From Dunaliella salina (lineage: Eukaryota > Chlorophyta > Chlorophyceae > Chlamydomonadales > Dunaliellaceae), in NCBI GenBank assembly GCA_002284615.2, contig MU070253.1, positions 12,493 through 27,467 of the forward strand: DNA of 14,975 bases, given 5' to 3'. The notes beneath the pieces were generated by a model, which saw only the letters and a list, made by a program, of their open reading frames with translations, made no database searches and was not told the origin of the DNA. Each line of letters opens with the position of its first letter. Position 1 is the first letter of the stretch. Shown here piece after piece: positions 7,228 through 14,921 of the stretch. The translations under genes were made by a program, and so were the position numbers.

Positions 7228-8310
7228 GGGTGACGAATACGTTTTGATGGATGGGGATAAAAGGGCACGTGTGCACCCTGCAAACCGAGCTAAGCAAGGT
7301 TGTCCTTTGTCCCCTCTCTTGTTTTTTCTGTACATGGGCAGATATATCAATGAAGGGGTAAAATGTGCTTTGATAGGGGATGGAGTAAATGGTGTGCCGC
7401 ACATGCTGTATGCGGACAACCTGAGTCTAATTACAAATGACCTAGGTGAAATCAGGTTACGCTAAATAGGTTACGGACCTAAGCAACAAAAAAAGGCTGA
7501 CTGTCAACACGTCCAAGTCAGAGGTCGTACAATTTAATGGTAGGCCGTGTTCTTTCTTGCCTACCTTCATGTATGGAGATGTGGCTCTATCTAAAAAAGA
7601 CCAGTTTAAGTATCTTGGCATGCTTTTTGACAAGCACATGATTTTGAAGGTGTGAGAGGAGTTTGCTGTGCGGCCTTACATGGCTGCCCAGCAAAGGATT
7701 AAAAAGTTTGTGCATGAACATGGTCTAAGGAATAGGCCACACGCTCTGATTTGGCTCTCTAAGGTGTTTGGCATTCCGGCTGGGATGTGTGCATGCCAAG
7801 TGTGGGGAACTGAACATCTATGAGAAGGCAATCAATTCAAAAGCCAATTGTAGGAAAGGCAACTATGCTCTTTAAGGCGTTTTCCACCTTCAGAGTTCTG
7901 CCACAAACTGGTCAGTACTGAGAGAGTGTGGCCAAGAGCCTCTGCAATTCAATTGGTTCAGGGCCACTTTTAAGTATGTCAACAGTATGCTTCATTCAAA
8001 TAGTGACAAACTACATAGAGTGCTGAAAGCGTATTTGCACCTGGCTTGTAGGGAAGAGTCTTGTGGGTCTGCACATATGTCTACATTCTTCAGTGGCACG
8101 CACCATGAGGATATGTTTAAGCAGGGGATGTTGAGTGCTTTTAAGACCTCCATGCTGGATTTCTTTGGGGATTTGAGGTACAGGCATCAAAAGATATGGA
8201 GAGGAAGGGGTGCTATAAGTCCATACCATAAGTCCATACCATCATTGGTGCGGAAGGCCTTTAATTCAAATAACGCACACCCTTTTGCATCCCAACATAT
8301 TTATTTATGG
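7228..8310 (+). pseudogene. LINE reverse transcriptase fragment, element B (YADN in place of YADD)
   Basis: The palm motifs are visible: QGCPLSPLLF (motif B) and YADN (motif C). Motif C normally reads YADD, and the second aspartate (7418-7420, AAC) is Asn here. The frame breaks near 7465 (a deletion after TNDLGEI) and resumes as the RLRTYA block. Further stops follow, for example TGA within GTGTGAGAG near 7655 and after WGTEHL. From 7987 to 8300 it is open again with the family's central region (CREESCGSAHMS, DLRYRHQKIWRG). It would have catalysed target-primed cDNA synthesis when intact. It is clearly inactive now. Confidence 0.75.
8215..8240 (+). repeat. 13-bp tandem duplication inside element B
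   Basis: ATAAGTCCATACC occurs twice back to back (8215-8227, 8228-8240). It is a one-base-out-of-frame addition within the central region and is probably replication slippage after the element died. Confidence 0.85.
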
Positions 8311-8314
8311 ATCT
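8304..8314 (+). repeat. Left target-site duplication of element C (TTTATGGATCT)
   Basis: An exact 11-bp match to 9779-9789, immediately after the tail of element C. It lies in coding sequence of element B, and the reading FMDL continues correctly from the left copy into D when C is excised. Confidence 0.85.
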
Positions 8315-9763
8315 CTGCATGTGAATGGCATTGATGAGATTGTGGAAAGGGTGCAAGGTGCTGTCACGGGTACAGCTGAGTTCCATGTGACGCACATGTT
8401 GTATGCTGATGACCTGACTCTGATGGCCAATGATCCTCATGCTTTGCAGACCATGCTGAACCGCTTACGTGCGTATGCTCAGCGGAAGCACTTAATTATC
8501 AACACCGCTAAGTTGGAGGTAGTTCACTTTAATTCCTCAGGGCCAGATCTGCCTGTTTTTCATGTTGGGGGGGTGCCACTGGCACACAAGGAGTCTTTCA
8601 AGTACCTCAGCATGATGTTTCACAAGCGCATGAGCACGACTAAGTCCTCTGAGCATGCTACTGGTCCGTTCATGGCGTCTGCTTTTTGGGTCCGTCAATT
8701 TGTTCGTGAGCACTCTCTGGCAAATAGGCCATATGTCTCTCTGTGGCTTGGGAAGACGTATGTGGTTCCGGCTGGACTGTATGCAAGGCAGGTGTGGGGA
8801 ACTGAGTACATTAAAGAGGGCAAGGAGTTTGCGAGTGACCTGCAAGTGCGGCACATGAGTTATCTAAAAAGCACGCTAGGTGTTAAACGTATCACTCCAA
8901 ACTGGGCTGTTTTGCGGGAGTGTGGTCATGAGCCGCTCCAGTTTTATTGGTTCAGATCTGTTGTAAAAATGTAGAATAGCATGCTCAGGTCCAATAGCGA
9001 GACGCTGAGAAGCACGCTGAAAGCGGGTCTGAACATTCATTCTCGTGAGCCTTCTTGCTGGACTGCTCAAGTTTTAGATGCCTTTCAAGGATTGCGGTGC
9101 TGTGATTCCTTTGTTGAAGCTGTGCGGCAGGGTACTCCTATTTCTTCTCAAGAGTTCACTGCTGACCTCAGGCACAGGTTGCAGGCAGTGTGGAGAGATG
9201 TTGAGGGAGTAGACCCACGGGAGATTTACAGTAAATTGGCAACCTATCAAACTTTGTTTGCTGTGCCTTTTGACCACAATGTGCGTGCCCCAGCCCGCTT
9301 ATCGAAACACATGCATTTGGATCTGTCTCAACAGGTCGTAAGGAATGTTAGCCGATTCAGACTTAGGGCACACAGGTTGAAGGTAGAGACAGCAACTTGG
9401 GATTCTCTCGTGTGTGATTGCTGCTCTAGTGCTGAGATTCAGGATGAAGTCCATGCCCTTTTGGCCCATTGACAAGTAATCAAGTAATCAACTAATCAAC
9501 ATGCCCTTTTGACGTGCAGAAACGCAGCTGTTTGTGATTTGAGGAGAAAGTATGCTTACCTGTTCAACTGCTTCTCAGTTGATTTTTTAATGGAATAACC
9601 TTATTTACAGCAAGTTAGTGTCCAGGCTGTGCATGATTTCCTCTTGCAACACAACAACAAGCTTTATTTGTTTATTTCTGAGCTTATGGATATTATGTTG
9701 GCTGGCGAGGACCAGTCACAGGCCGATCAGTCGAACAATCTGGCTGAAGGTCCCCAAATGTAA
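8315..9763 (+). pseudogene. LINE reverse transcriptase, palm to C-terminus (element C)
   Basis: One frame runs from the junction to 9472 with a single internal TAG (8972-8974), in the block that reads KYVNSML in element B. Blocks in order: HMLYADDLTLMAN (Asp codons 8408 and 8411), LNRLRAYAQRKHLIINTAK, VVHFNS, FKYLSMMFHKRMS, NRPYVSLWLGKTYVVPAGLYA, WGTEYI, LRECGHEPLQFYWF, FRLRAHRLKVETATW and CDCC-x7-DEVHALL. The last knuckle cysteine lies beyond the micro-insertion: skipping it restores HALLTCRN (9500 onward) and CDLRRKYAYLF, then a further indel and LFISELMDIMLAG to the stop at 9761-9763. The motif is a canonical YADD, so this was a functional lineage recently enough to keep a nearly open frame. 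Confidence 0.8.
9452..9511 (+). repeat. 36-bp micro-insertion flanked by 12-bp direct repeats
   Basis: CATGCCCTTTTG occurs at 9452-9463 and again at 9500-9511. The 36 bases between them (9464-9499) end in an 8-bp tandem array (CAAGTAAT at 9473 and 9481, CAACTAAT at 9489, then CAA). Removing one 12-mer plus the insert restores the zinc-knuckle reading HALLTCRN, so this is a real insertion with target duplication. It supplies the TGA at 9470-9472. The content suggests an extreme 5'-truncated retroelement insertion made mostly of tail repeats. Confidence 0.8.
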
Positions 9764-9778
9764 ATCTAAATCTAAATC
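9761..9778 (+). repeat. 3' tail of element C: (TAAATC)3 containing the stop codon
   Basis: Three exact hexamers directly after codons CCC CAA ATG. The first TAA is the ORF stop, and the target duplication begins at the next base, 9779. Together with (TAAACC)2 of element A it defines a family tail TAAAYC. Confidence 0.85.
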
Positions 9779-10240
9779 TTTATGGATCTGGATAAAGGAG
9801 TCATAAGGAATGTGCATAGGTTTAGGCTTTGTGCCCACTTTTTGAAGGTCAGATCCTGTAAGTGGCTGGGTGGATCCAACATTTGTGATGAGTGTACCTA
9901 ATGTCCAAGATGAGGTAAGTGTCTTCATCTATTGCAAGTGCTTGAAGATGCGTAAGCTGCGCAAAAACACAAGGGAGCTTGTTCATTGATCTATCAAACC
10001 ATTACATACACTTGAACTTCCAATACTAAATTCATTCCTTCCTTGGAGAGCTACCATGCTTTGACTGATAATAGATCAATGCTTCTCAAAACCAAGACTC
10101 GTACAGATTCTCAAATTCTTGTCAGAATTGGTTTCAATTTGATGCTGGCTGAAGTTGCTTCACCTGCAAGCGATCAGCCAGTATCTAACAAAGTTCAACC
10201 CTCGAAACCCTTGGCTTGGGTCGGTTCTCATGCCGCAGAC
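9779..10240 (+). mobile_element. Element D: 3' half of element B, resumed after element C
   Basis: Starts with the right TTTATGGATCT copy and continues FMDLDKGVIRNVHRFRLCAHFLKV, the block that follows the point where B breaks off. The knuckle region reads NICDECT, then a stop, then DEV in another frame, then CKCLKMRKLRKN, corresponding to CDLRRKY of C. Further right, MLLKTKTR and LMLAEVASPASDQP (about 10075-10185) look like the decayed terminal block (FISELMDIMLAG, then DQ-x-x-P). No hexamer tail is visible, so the right boundary near 10240 is approximate. Confidence 0.6.
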
Positions 10241-11153
10241 CAACATTGCAACAGTCTATACAACAAGTATCAGAAACACGCTTCTCTGTTTGTCTTGCAT
10301 GATCAGTCCTTGATGTGTTCACTTCCTTGAGTTAAACGACCAAGTTGTCACCCTCCTTTCATCTTTCTCTTTGGAGGGATCGGTTTGTATCATTTGAACA
10401 CTGCAACACTGTGAGTACTAAAATATTACATTTTTTGAAATTATATTGCACAGGCCGGTTGTCAGTCAGTTTGACTAAGCCTCTTTCTTTGTGTAACTCT
10501 ATCCATGCCTGGTACCATCGGCCAGCTCAAAATATCCTTACATCTGGGTCTTGCTTGGGAAGAGCAAGACTATTGAGGGGACGAACATGATGGCAATCTC
10601 CAATGAATGTTGGCCCTCCAGATCTTTAGGAAGCTGAGCCATCCTCTCCTGCATCCTCGTTACAAGCATGTCACCGAGACAATCTGTGTGACCGTTCAAT
10701 GGTCACTGATCTTTCCAGAAAGACTGCCCCCCTATCTGGTTGGCATCCGGTTAGCGCTCGCATTAAAATAAAAAATTTCATGCCCGGCATTGCAGGCTCA
10801 AAGACAGACACGAAAGTACAAATTAAAAAACATCGCACTCAATTTGATGTCCGAATGTTTACACTCTGCCATGCGTCGAGGGCGTGGTCAGTGTCAAGCA
10901 GAGACCAAAATACTCAGGCCGCTTCCTCAGTGCCCAACTGCTGGCAATTGCCCCTGAAACCCTGACTTATGCACTTACATCACCTGATACATTTACATAC
11001 CTTGGACAAAGCAGCAAGGAAGCTCAGTATACAATACTCTTCGCATGGCCACAGTTTTGTGCTTTAACTTTCTACTTTCTAACTTGCCTCCCAAGTAGTT
11101 CAATTCAGTGCATGACAAGCATGCTGCAAAATGTGTGTTCAAGGAATTGAATC
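10241..11153. other. Intergenic stretch with no recognisable gene
   Basis: Short open frames occur on the + strand (for example 10699-10965 and 10884-11150), but they shift frame, match no family I know and have no supporting splice pattern. The right part should contain the 3' UTR of the HDS gene, which ends at 11154 on the minus strand. The left part may include remaining decayed element D sequence. Confidence 0.5.
10975..10997 (-). promoter_or_regulatory. Candidate TGTAA poly(A) signals for HDS
   Basis: Minus-strand TGTAA occurs at 10993-10997 and 10975-10979, about 157-180 nt after the HDS stop. A third lies at 10859-10863. TGTAA is the usual near-upstream poly(A) signal in chlorophycean algae. 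A pentamer is expected often by chance, so this is suggestive only. Confidence 0.35.
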
Positions 11154-11304
11154 TTATTTGGAGCCCACCAGCTCCTTGCCTTCAGCCCCTTGCTCCGCCT
11201 CAGCAGGCTCGACCCATCGGCCATAGTCCTTGATAAGCTGAACCAATTGATCGCATGCAGTCTCGTGGGGGATGCCTCGCTTGACCACCTCCTTGCCCAC
11301 ATAC
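11154..11304 (-). CDS. HDS: HDS terminal exon with stop
   Basis: 151 nt after acceptor CTTGCAG. Reads [20 protein letters not shown], then [11 protein letters not shown], then a short acidic tail ending VGSK and TAA at 11154-11156. The tail beyond WVEP is about 16 residues longer than plant versions, a normal variable end. Confidence 0.95.
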
Positions 11305-14300
11305 CTGCAAGTCAAGTGGGGTTCAAAGACAAAATGCACCACCTTTTGTTGGCTCCGCTCGTGTCATGCGTACTCAAGGAATGACCAAAATCTCTTGTCC
11401 GCGGTGCAGACCATGCAATGTGAGTTTCAGAGGAGAACACACCTCAGATTGGCCCAGATTCAGACATCCAGCACAGTATAACTTGCTTTCCTTTTTTCCA
11501 GTACTATGCGCATGCATGGTGCATCAGAGAACTTTCAAGCTTGCATGAGTGCATGGTTTTCTGTGCATGTAAATCTCCATTTCCTTTGACGACACAAGTC
11601 TGCATCGGCGTTTTCCAAGCATGTTCACTGCAAAGAAGAAATGTCTTCTTCTTTGCAGTGAGCACACTTCGATTCAGGAACACTTGCAAGTGTCAGACAG
11701 AGCCGGTGTGTAACCTGTGCAATCTGTAATGGATCCTCGGAGTAGTACTGCACAAAAGCAACATGTATGCTTCCCTTACATCCCCCTGGATCACACTGCA
11801 CCCTTTACCACCAGCAGCACTTACAGGTCAATTTTGCCTGGGGCTCCACCCACATAGCCGAAGTCTGCATCTGCCATCTCTCCAGGCCCATTCACAATGC
11901 AGCCCATCACCGCAATGGCCACACCAGGGAGGTGACCGGTGCGCTGTCGAATCTGATCAGTCACCTGCGACAGGCAAAGGACAAGCACATCTCATCATTC
12001 GGGGTCCACTGATGTGAGGGCCAACTCATGAATTCATAATTACTTGCATAGGATAAGGAGCGTTTTCACTTTCATTCCTTATACACACTTGACTATCATG
12101 CGACTGTGAATTGGTAGAGTTTGGAACACCAACAAACAAAACAGGCCTCCAAACAGGTATGCTCTCCTTGGTTGCAGCAAGGAGTGCAACCCTCCAAGTC
12201 TTGCATGTTAGGTAGGGGTGGAACTTTGCTCTTATGAGATTCATGAAAAATGTTCATAGGAAAGGAACACGAGCGCGCTTTTTCTTGATGCTAGCTTTAA
12301 CCCGGTGCTTGGTTTCTGTGCAACGAAGAGCAGCAAAGTGACGGCGATCTTCAACTTTGTGCTGTTCCAGCATCAGTTCTGCAGTGTTGTTGCGAGGTGG
12401 CAACGGCACACAGTTTCTTGCATGACTCAACAGGAAAGGGACAGTTCTTCTCTGACGCTCATACATTCAGCCATGCAGTCCTACTCCCATCAAGTATGCA
12501 TATGGTCTGCGCAGGTCACCAGCGCATGCTGCGCGCCCTGGGAGAGTAATGAGATGCCCTTGGTCTTGAAAGACAAGGCAACATGAGATCGGTGAAGCTA
12601 CTCAAGACAAGGGGGGAATTCTTGGTTTTCCTCGCTAGCGAAGACATGCAGATCTTCTAGGCCCGTACCTCTTGCAGGTCAAACAGTGTTCGGCCACATG
12701 ATGGGCAGGACACGTAGTCTGTCTTAGTCAGCCTCATCCTGCTACCCTGCGCGTCAGATAGGGTTGGGTGAGGACCTTGTTGAAAACACTCGCATTAATA
12801 TCTGTGAAACCCGCCTACAGAATGAAAGGATTGCTGAAATTCTCTTGAGGACAAAGGAGCACTTGACACACCGCATGCCAGGCTGGCATAAGAGCAGCAC
12901 CTGAATGTCTACATGCAAACACATGAGAATGACCTGCAGATGCTTCAATATCCTACACATGACCTGAGTGCCCTAATGGTAAATGTCAAGTGTTTTCTTC
13001 CACTTGTGCAAAGCTCTTCCCCCTGAAATCCTCAGACAAATAAGATGGAGCTGCACCTTCAGCAGGGATGTATGTTAAGTGATAAGCAGAGCAAACAAAA
13101 AGATGATGTCATTCAATCATAGCCACAAGCTACTCTAGGTAGCACACATTACCCACTTGCAACAATCCAAAGCTGGTGCTGCTGACAAACTCAAGATCTT
13201 CGTAAGGGGCATCAATCAGGACACCATCTCCCAGGCCATCCACAAGCAGACCACCAATAATGGAGCCAGTGTAGATGACCAGCTCATCCCTGCAAGGAAA
13301 CCATTGTGAACAGGCAGGTATATGTTTTGGGAGGCTTGTGGTCCTGCAGAATCTGGATTTCAGATTACTTGAGCTTAGTTAGGAAGTTAATCCGGTATGA
13401 ATGTGCAGGTAGCACGATTTCGTAAAAACTGAGAACCTTGATAACAGGGAACATTAGATAGGGACAAAGAGGATGGACATAAGTGGATAAAATATGCAGG
13501 ACCATTACAAAGTAGTTCTTGCATGTTTGAACTGCGCCTGCAAACACAAGTGTTCGCAGTGTGTCGCAGACCATGAGATGGAGGTGCCCGGTGTGGACAG
13601 TCTACCAGCACAAAAACCTCATACTTTCACGATTGATTCTTGGCATGCTAATGGGCAGTAAAACCCTAAATTTCTTGCCCTTTAACATTCAGGCTGCTTT
13701 CAGTGTGTGGAGCAACAGACACATGCCTATTCACAGACATGCATGAGGGAATGTGATCAATCAAGTAGCACATGAGTCCAAAGCATTTGCACCTGGGTGT
13801 TCCCTCGGAGAAGGAAATCTGGTGGATCACTGGGGTGTTGATTCCTTCTCTTTGTAGAGTCTCAAATACACGGCGTGAGGCATGGAAGCGCTGGGTGCTC
13901 TCTCGCACGTTCAGGAGCAAGACATCCGCTTTCAGCTGCATACAAAGAAAGCAGCAGACACAATGAATAACAAGGAAGTACCAACAGCAATACGAAACAG
14001 CACTTCATGCCAGAGATTCGCTACATACGTTGGGAGAAAAGAGGATCAAACTATTGATGCTGTGGTACCTGGTGCAATACTTGGTTGGACATCATTGCTG
14101 CACTAGTATCTTGCAAACTGATTTATTGCAAGGCTTAAACCATATCTTGTTTTGTTTTGTGCACAATAAGGCTTCGTGAAATAATAATAATAATAATAAC
14201 CCCACAAGTGATCCCCCAAGTACCCCACCAACTTGTGATTCCACAGTCTAGAAAACAGACACTGTCGTACCTCACTCAGTCAGTGTACAGCACTCTCGAG

Positions 14301-14614
14301 ACTTCTTGCAATTGATTTTTTTACATAACCTAGTAAACAGGCATTTGCGTACCTCACCTGGCCCCCTCTGTCTAAGGGTACATCATTCTTAAGATTTTCT
14401 GCATCACTCAGGCACCCATCAGAAGGGCTCCACGATACATGGGAGCACTCAATGCTAGAGCAACACAATTCAATTCCTGTTGGAGAGGAAAATGTGTGCA
14501 TCAATTACCTACTGTCATGACTTAATAAATACAAGGCCCCTGCAGGCGGCGATCTCCCCTCCTCAGTTGGAAACTAACCAAAACATCAACAGTCACATAA
14601 GGTTCCTTCCAAGC

Positions 14615-14657
<43 letters not shown>

Positions 14658-14776
14658 AGCAAAGCATGTTGCAAACAGCCAGCTGGAGTCCACCCTGGTG
14701 TCCTCACCTGCTTCAATCCAGCCACTTCTTCTGTGGACTCAGAGCCATCAACTTGCACAGCGAGTCTTGTAGAGCC
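11154..14776 (-). CDS. HDS: 4-hydroxy-3-methylbut-2-enyl diphosphate synthase (HDS/IspG/GcpE), six 3' exons
   Basis: Spliced minus-strand exons are 14708-14776, 13793-13935, 13157-13289, 12669-12746, 11825-11964 and 11154-11304: 714 nt, 237 codons plus TAA. HDS converts MEcPP to HMBPP in the plastid MEP pathway that feeds carotenoid, chlorophyll and other isoprenoid synthesis, with electrons in plants and algae from ferredoxin. The translation follows the plant-type enzyme: end of the plant-specific insert ([42 protein letters not shown]), then the C-terminal [4Fe-4S] domain. Cysteine ligands are in [13 protein letters not shown] and [10 protein letters not shown], whose Glu also ligates iron. 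The C-terminus has [10 protein letters not shown] and [11 protein letters not shown]. All five complete introns are GT-AG and all phases join correctly. Algal/plant HDS is roughly 650-750 residues, so about two thirds (transit peptide, TIM barrel, start of the insert) lie beyond the right edge. It appears intact and is the only functional-looking gene here. Confidence 0.95.
11305..11824 (-). other. HDS last intron (520 nt) containing a strong hairpin
   Basis: GTAAGT donor and CTTGCAG acceptor. Apart from the hairpin at 11614-11672 I see no gene. Several short open frames on both strands are incidental. Confidence 0.85.
11614..11672. repeat. 59-nt inverted repeat (27-nt arms, 5-nt loop)
   Basis: The inner 15 nt of each arm are perfectly complementary (CACTGCAAAGAAGAA, loop ATGTC, then TTCTTCTTTGCAGTG at 11626-11660). 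The outer 12 nt match at 8 of 12, giving 23 of 27 overall. On either strand one arm reads TTCTTCTTTGCAG, a good-looking 3' splice site. It lies mid-intron in the HDS pre-mRNA. Confidence 0.9.
11825..11964 (-). CDS. HDS: HDS exon carrying [10 protein letters not shown]
   Basis: 140 nt, acceptor TGTCGCAG, donor GTAAGT. Reads [32 protein letters not shown] and [12 protein letters not shown], nearly identical to the plant enzymes. It holds the third cluster cysteine and the ligating glutamate. It ends with CT, completed by G in the last exon (Leu). Confidence 0.97.
11965..12668 (-). other. HDS intron (704 nt), nothing recognised
   Basis: GTACGG donor, TGTCGCAG acceptor. Short open frames on both strands (for example 12305-12586 +) have no family resemblance. 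Confidence 0.85.
12669..12746 (-). CDS. HDS: HDS exon carrying the CPSC iron-sulfur ligands
   Basis: 78 nt, 26 codons, phase 0, acceptor GCGCAG, donor GTACGG. Reads [17 protein letters not shown] and GRTLFDLQE. The two cysteines of CPSC are cluster ligands in IspG enzymes. Skipping would be in frame but would destroy the cluster. Confidence 0.96.
12747..13156 (-). other. HDS intron (410 nt), nothing recognised
   Basis: GTGGGT donor and GCGCAG acceptor. No repeat or gene seen. Confidence 0.85.
13157..13289 (-). CDS. HDS: HDS exon DELVIYTGS to FGLLQ
   Basis: 133 nt, acceptor CCTTGCAG, donor GTGGGT. Contains [15 protein letters not shown] and TSFGLLQ, closely matching the plant enzyme's [10 protein letters not shown] and TSFNLLQ, and runs directly into GSRMR of the next exon. 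Confidence 0.95.
13290..13792 (-). other. HDS intron (503 nt), nothing recognised
   Basis: GTGCAA donor and CCTTGCAG acceptor. The upstream exon's frame stays open about 42 codons into this intron, so retention would add an unrelated tail before a stop. Confidence 0.85.
13793..13935 (-). CDS. HDS: HDS exon [10 protein letters not shown] to SEGTP
   Basis: 143 nt, acceptor TATGCAG, donor GTGCAA. The residues [12 protein letters not shown] and PVIHQISF match plant HDS blocks RVHAARRLFE and PVIHH. The last two bases AG join G of the next exon to make Arg in PRDELV. Confidence 0.92.
14180..14199. repeat. (AAT)6 microsatellite
   Basis: Six AAT units plus AA within an HDS intron. Confidence 0.9.
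14617..14654. repeat. (CA)19 microsatellite
   Basis: 38 bp of perfect CA repeats, 53 bp beyond the HDS exon 14708-14776 on the transcript's downstream side. Confidence 0.97.
14708..14776 (-). CDS. HDS: HDS exon with TRLAVQVDG (first exon in window)
   Basis: 69 nt, 23 complete codons, phase 0 at both ends, preceded by CATGCAG and followed by GTGAGG. Reads [14 protein letters not shown] and TEEVAGLKQ, part of the plant-specific insert domain. Being a multiple of three, its skipping would keep the frame. It is flanked by (GT)n and (CA)n tracts. Confidence 0.9.
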
Positions 14777-14921
14777 CTGCATGTGCCAGAACCAGTACAA
14801 TGGTTGTTGATGCTTTCAATGACAGAGGGCAGACACATGCGACTTGAATTTGCGAGGGGTTGGGGGGAGAGGGCTGTGCGCATTTGTGTGCACATGTGTG
14901 TGAAAGCCTGGGCTGATGTGC

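Larger units (their letters stand above)
7228..8314 (+). mobile_element. Element B: 5' half of a LINE interrupted by element C
   Basis: RT core from GDEYVLMDGDKRARVH through KQGCPLSPLLFFLY (about 7292-7333) and YADN (7409-7420), then NRLRTYATKKRLTVN and KSEVVQFNG, FKYLGMLFDKHM, NRPHALIWL, CQVWGTEHL, LRECGQEPLQFNWF and NSMLHSNSDKL, to YLFMDL at about 8297-8314. The sequence then switches to element C. The same position of the protein resumes at 9779 (FMDLDKGVIRNV), so B and D are one interrupted copy. The 5' end at about 7228 is truncated. Confidence 0.75.
8315..9778 (+). mobile_element. Element C: 5'-truncated LINE inserted into B/D
   Basis: The most complete RT fragment in the window. It starts mid-palm at SLHVNGIDEI, contains YADD, runs through the C-terminal knuckle region and the terminal block NNLAEGPQM, and ends with (TAAATC)3. 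Exact TTTATGGATCT copies flank it (8304-8314 and 9779-9789). Truncated 5' end, intact short-repeat 3' tail and target duplication are the three marks of target-primed reverse transcription. It belongs to the same family as A and B (NWAVLRECGHEPLQFYWF is shared). It is internally broken by a TAG and a 36-bp micro-insertion. Confidence 0.88.
13936..14707 (-). other. HDS intron (772 nt) with (AAT)6 and (CA)19
   Basis: GTGAGG donor, TATGCAG acceptor. The (CA)19 tract begins 53 nt after the donor and reads (UG)19 in the transcript. Confidence 0.85.

Noticed and set aside
10043..10330. Open frame of 95 codons as an independent gene
   Set aside because: Its centre resembles the decayed terminal block of the LINE family and it has no other support, so it is treated as part of element D.
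10884..11150. Open frame with a protein-like composition (RPKYSGRFLSAQLL)
   Set aside because: No family recognised, an overlapping frame carries equally plausible text, and the region is expected to be HDS 3' UTR. Not called.
12305..12586. 93-codon + strand frame inside HDS
   Set aside because: Lies wholly in a well-defined HDS intron with no homology; chance frame.
13666..13792. Continuation of the HDS frame past SEGTPR
   Set aside because: The GTGCAA donor at 13792 and a perfect phase match to RDELVIY in the next exon show this part is intron.
14522..14800. 92-codon minus frame through the (CA) tract
   Set aside because: Only the part in exon 14708-14776 is HDS; the rest reads through the GTGAGG donor into the microsatellite (Val-Cys repeats).
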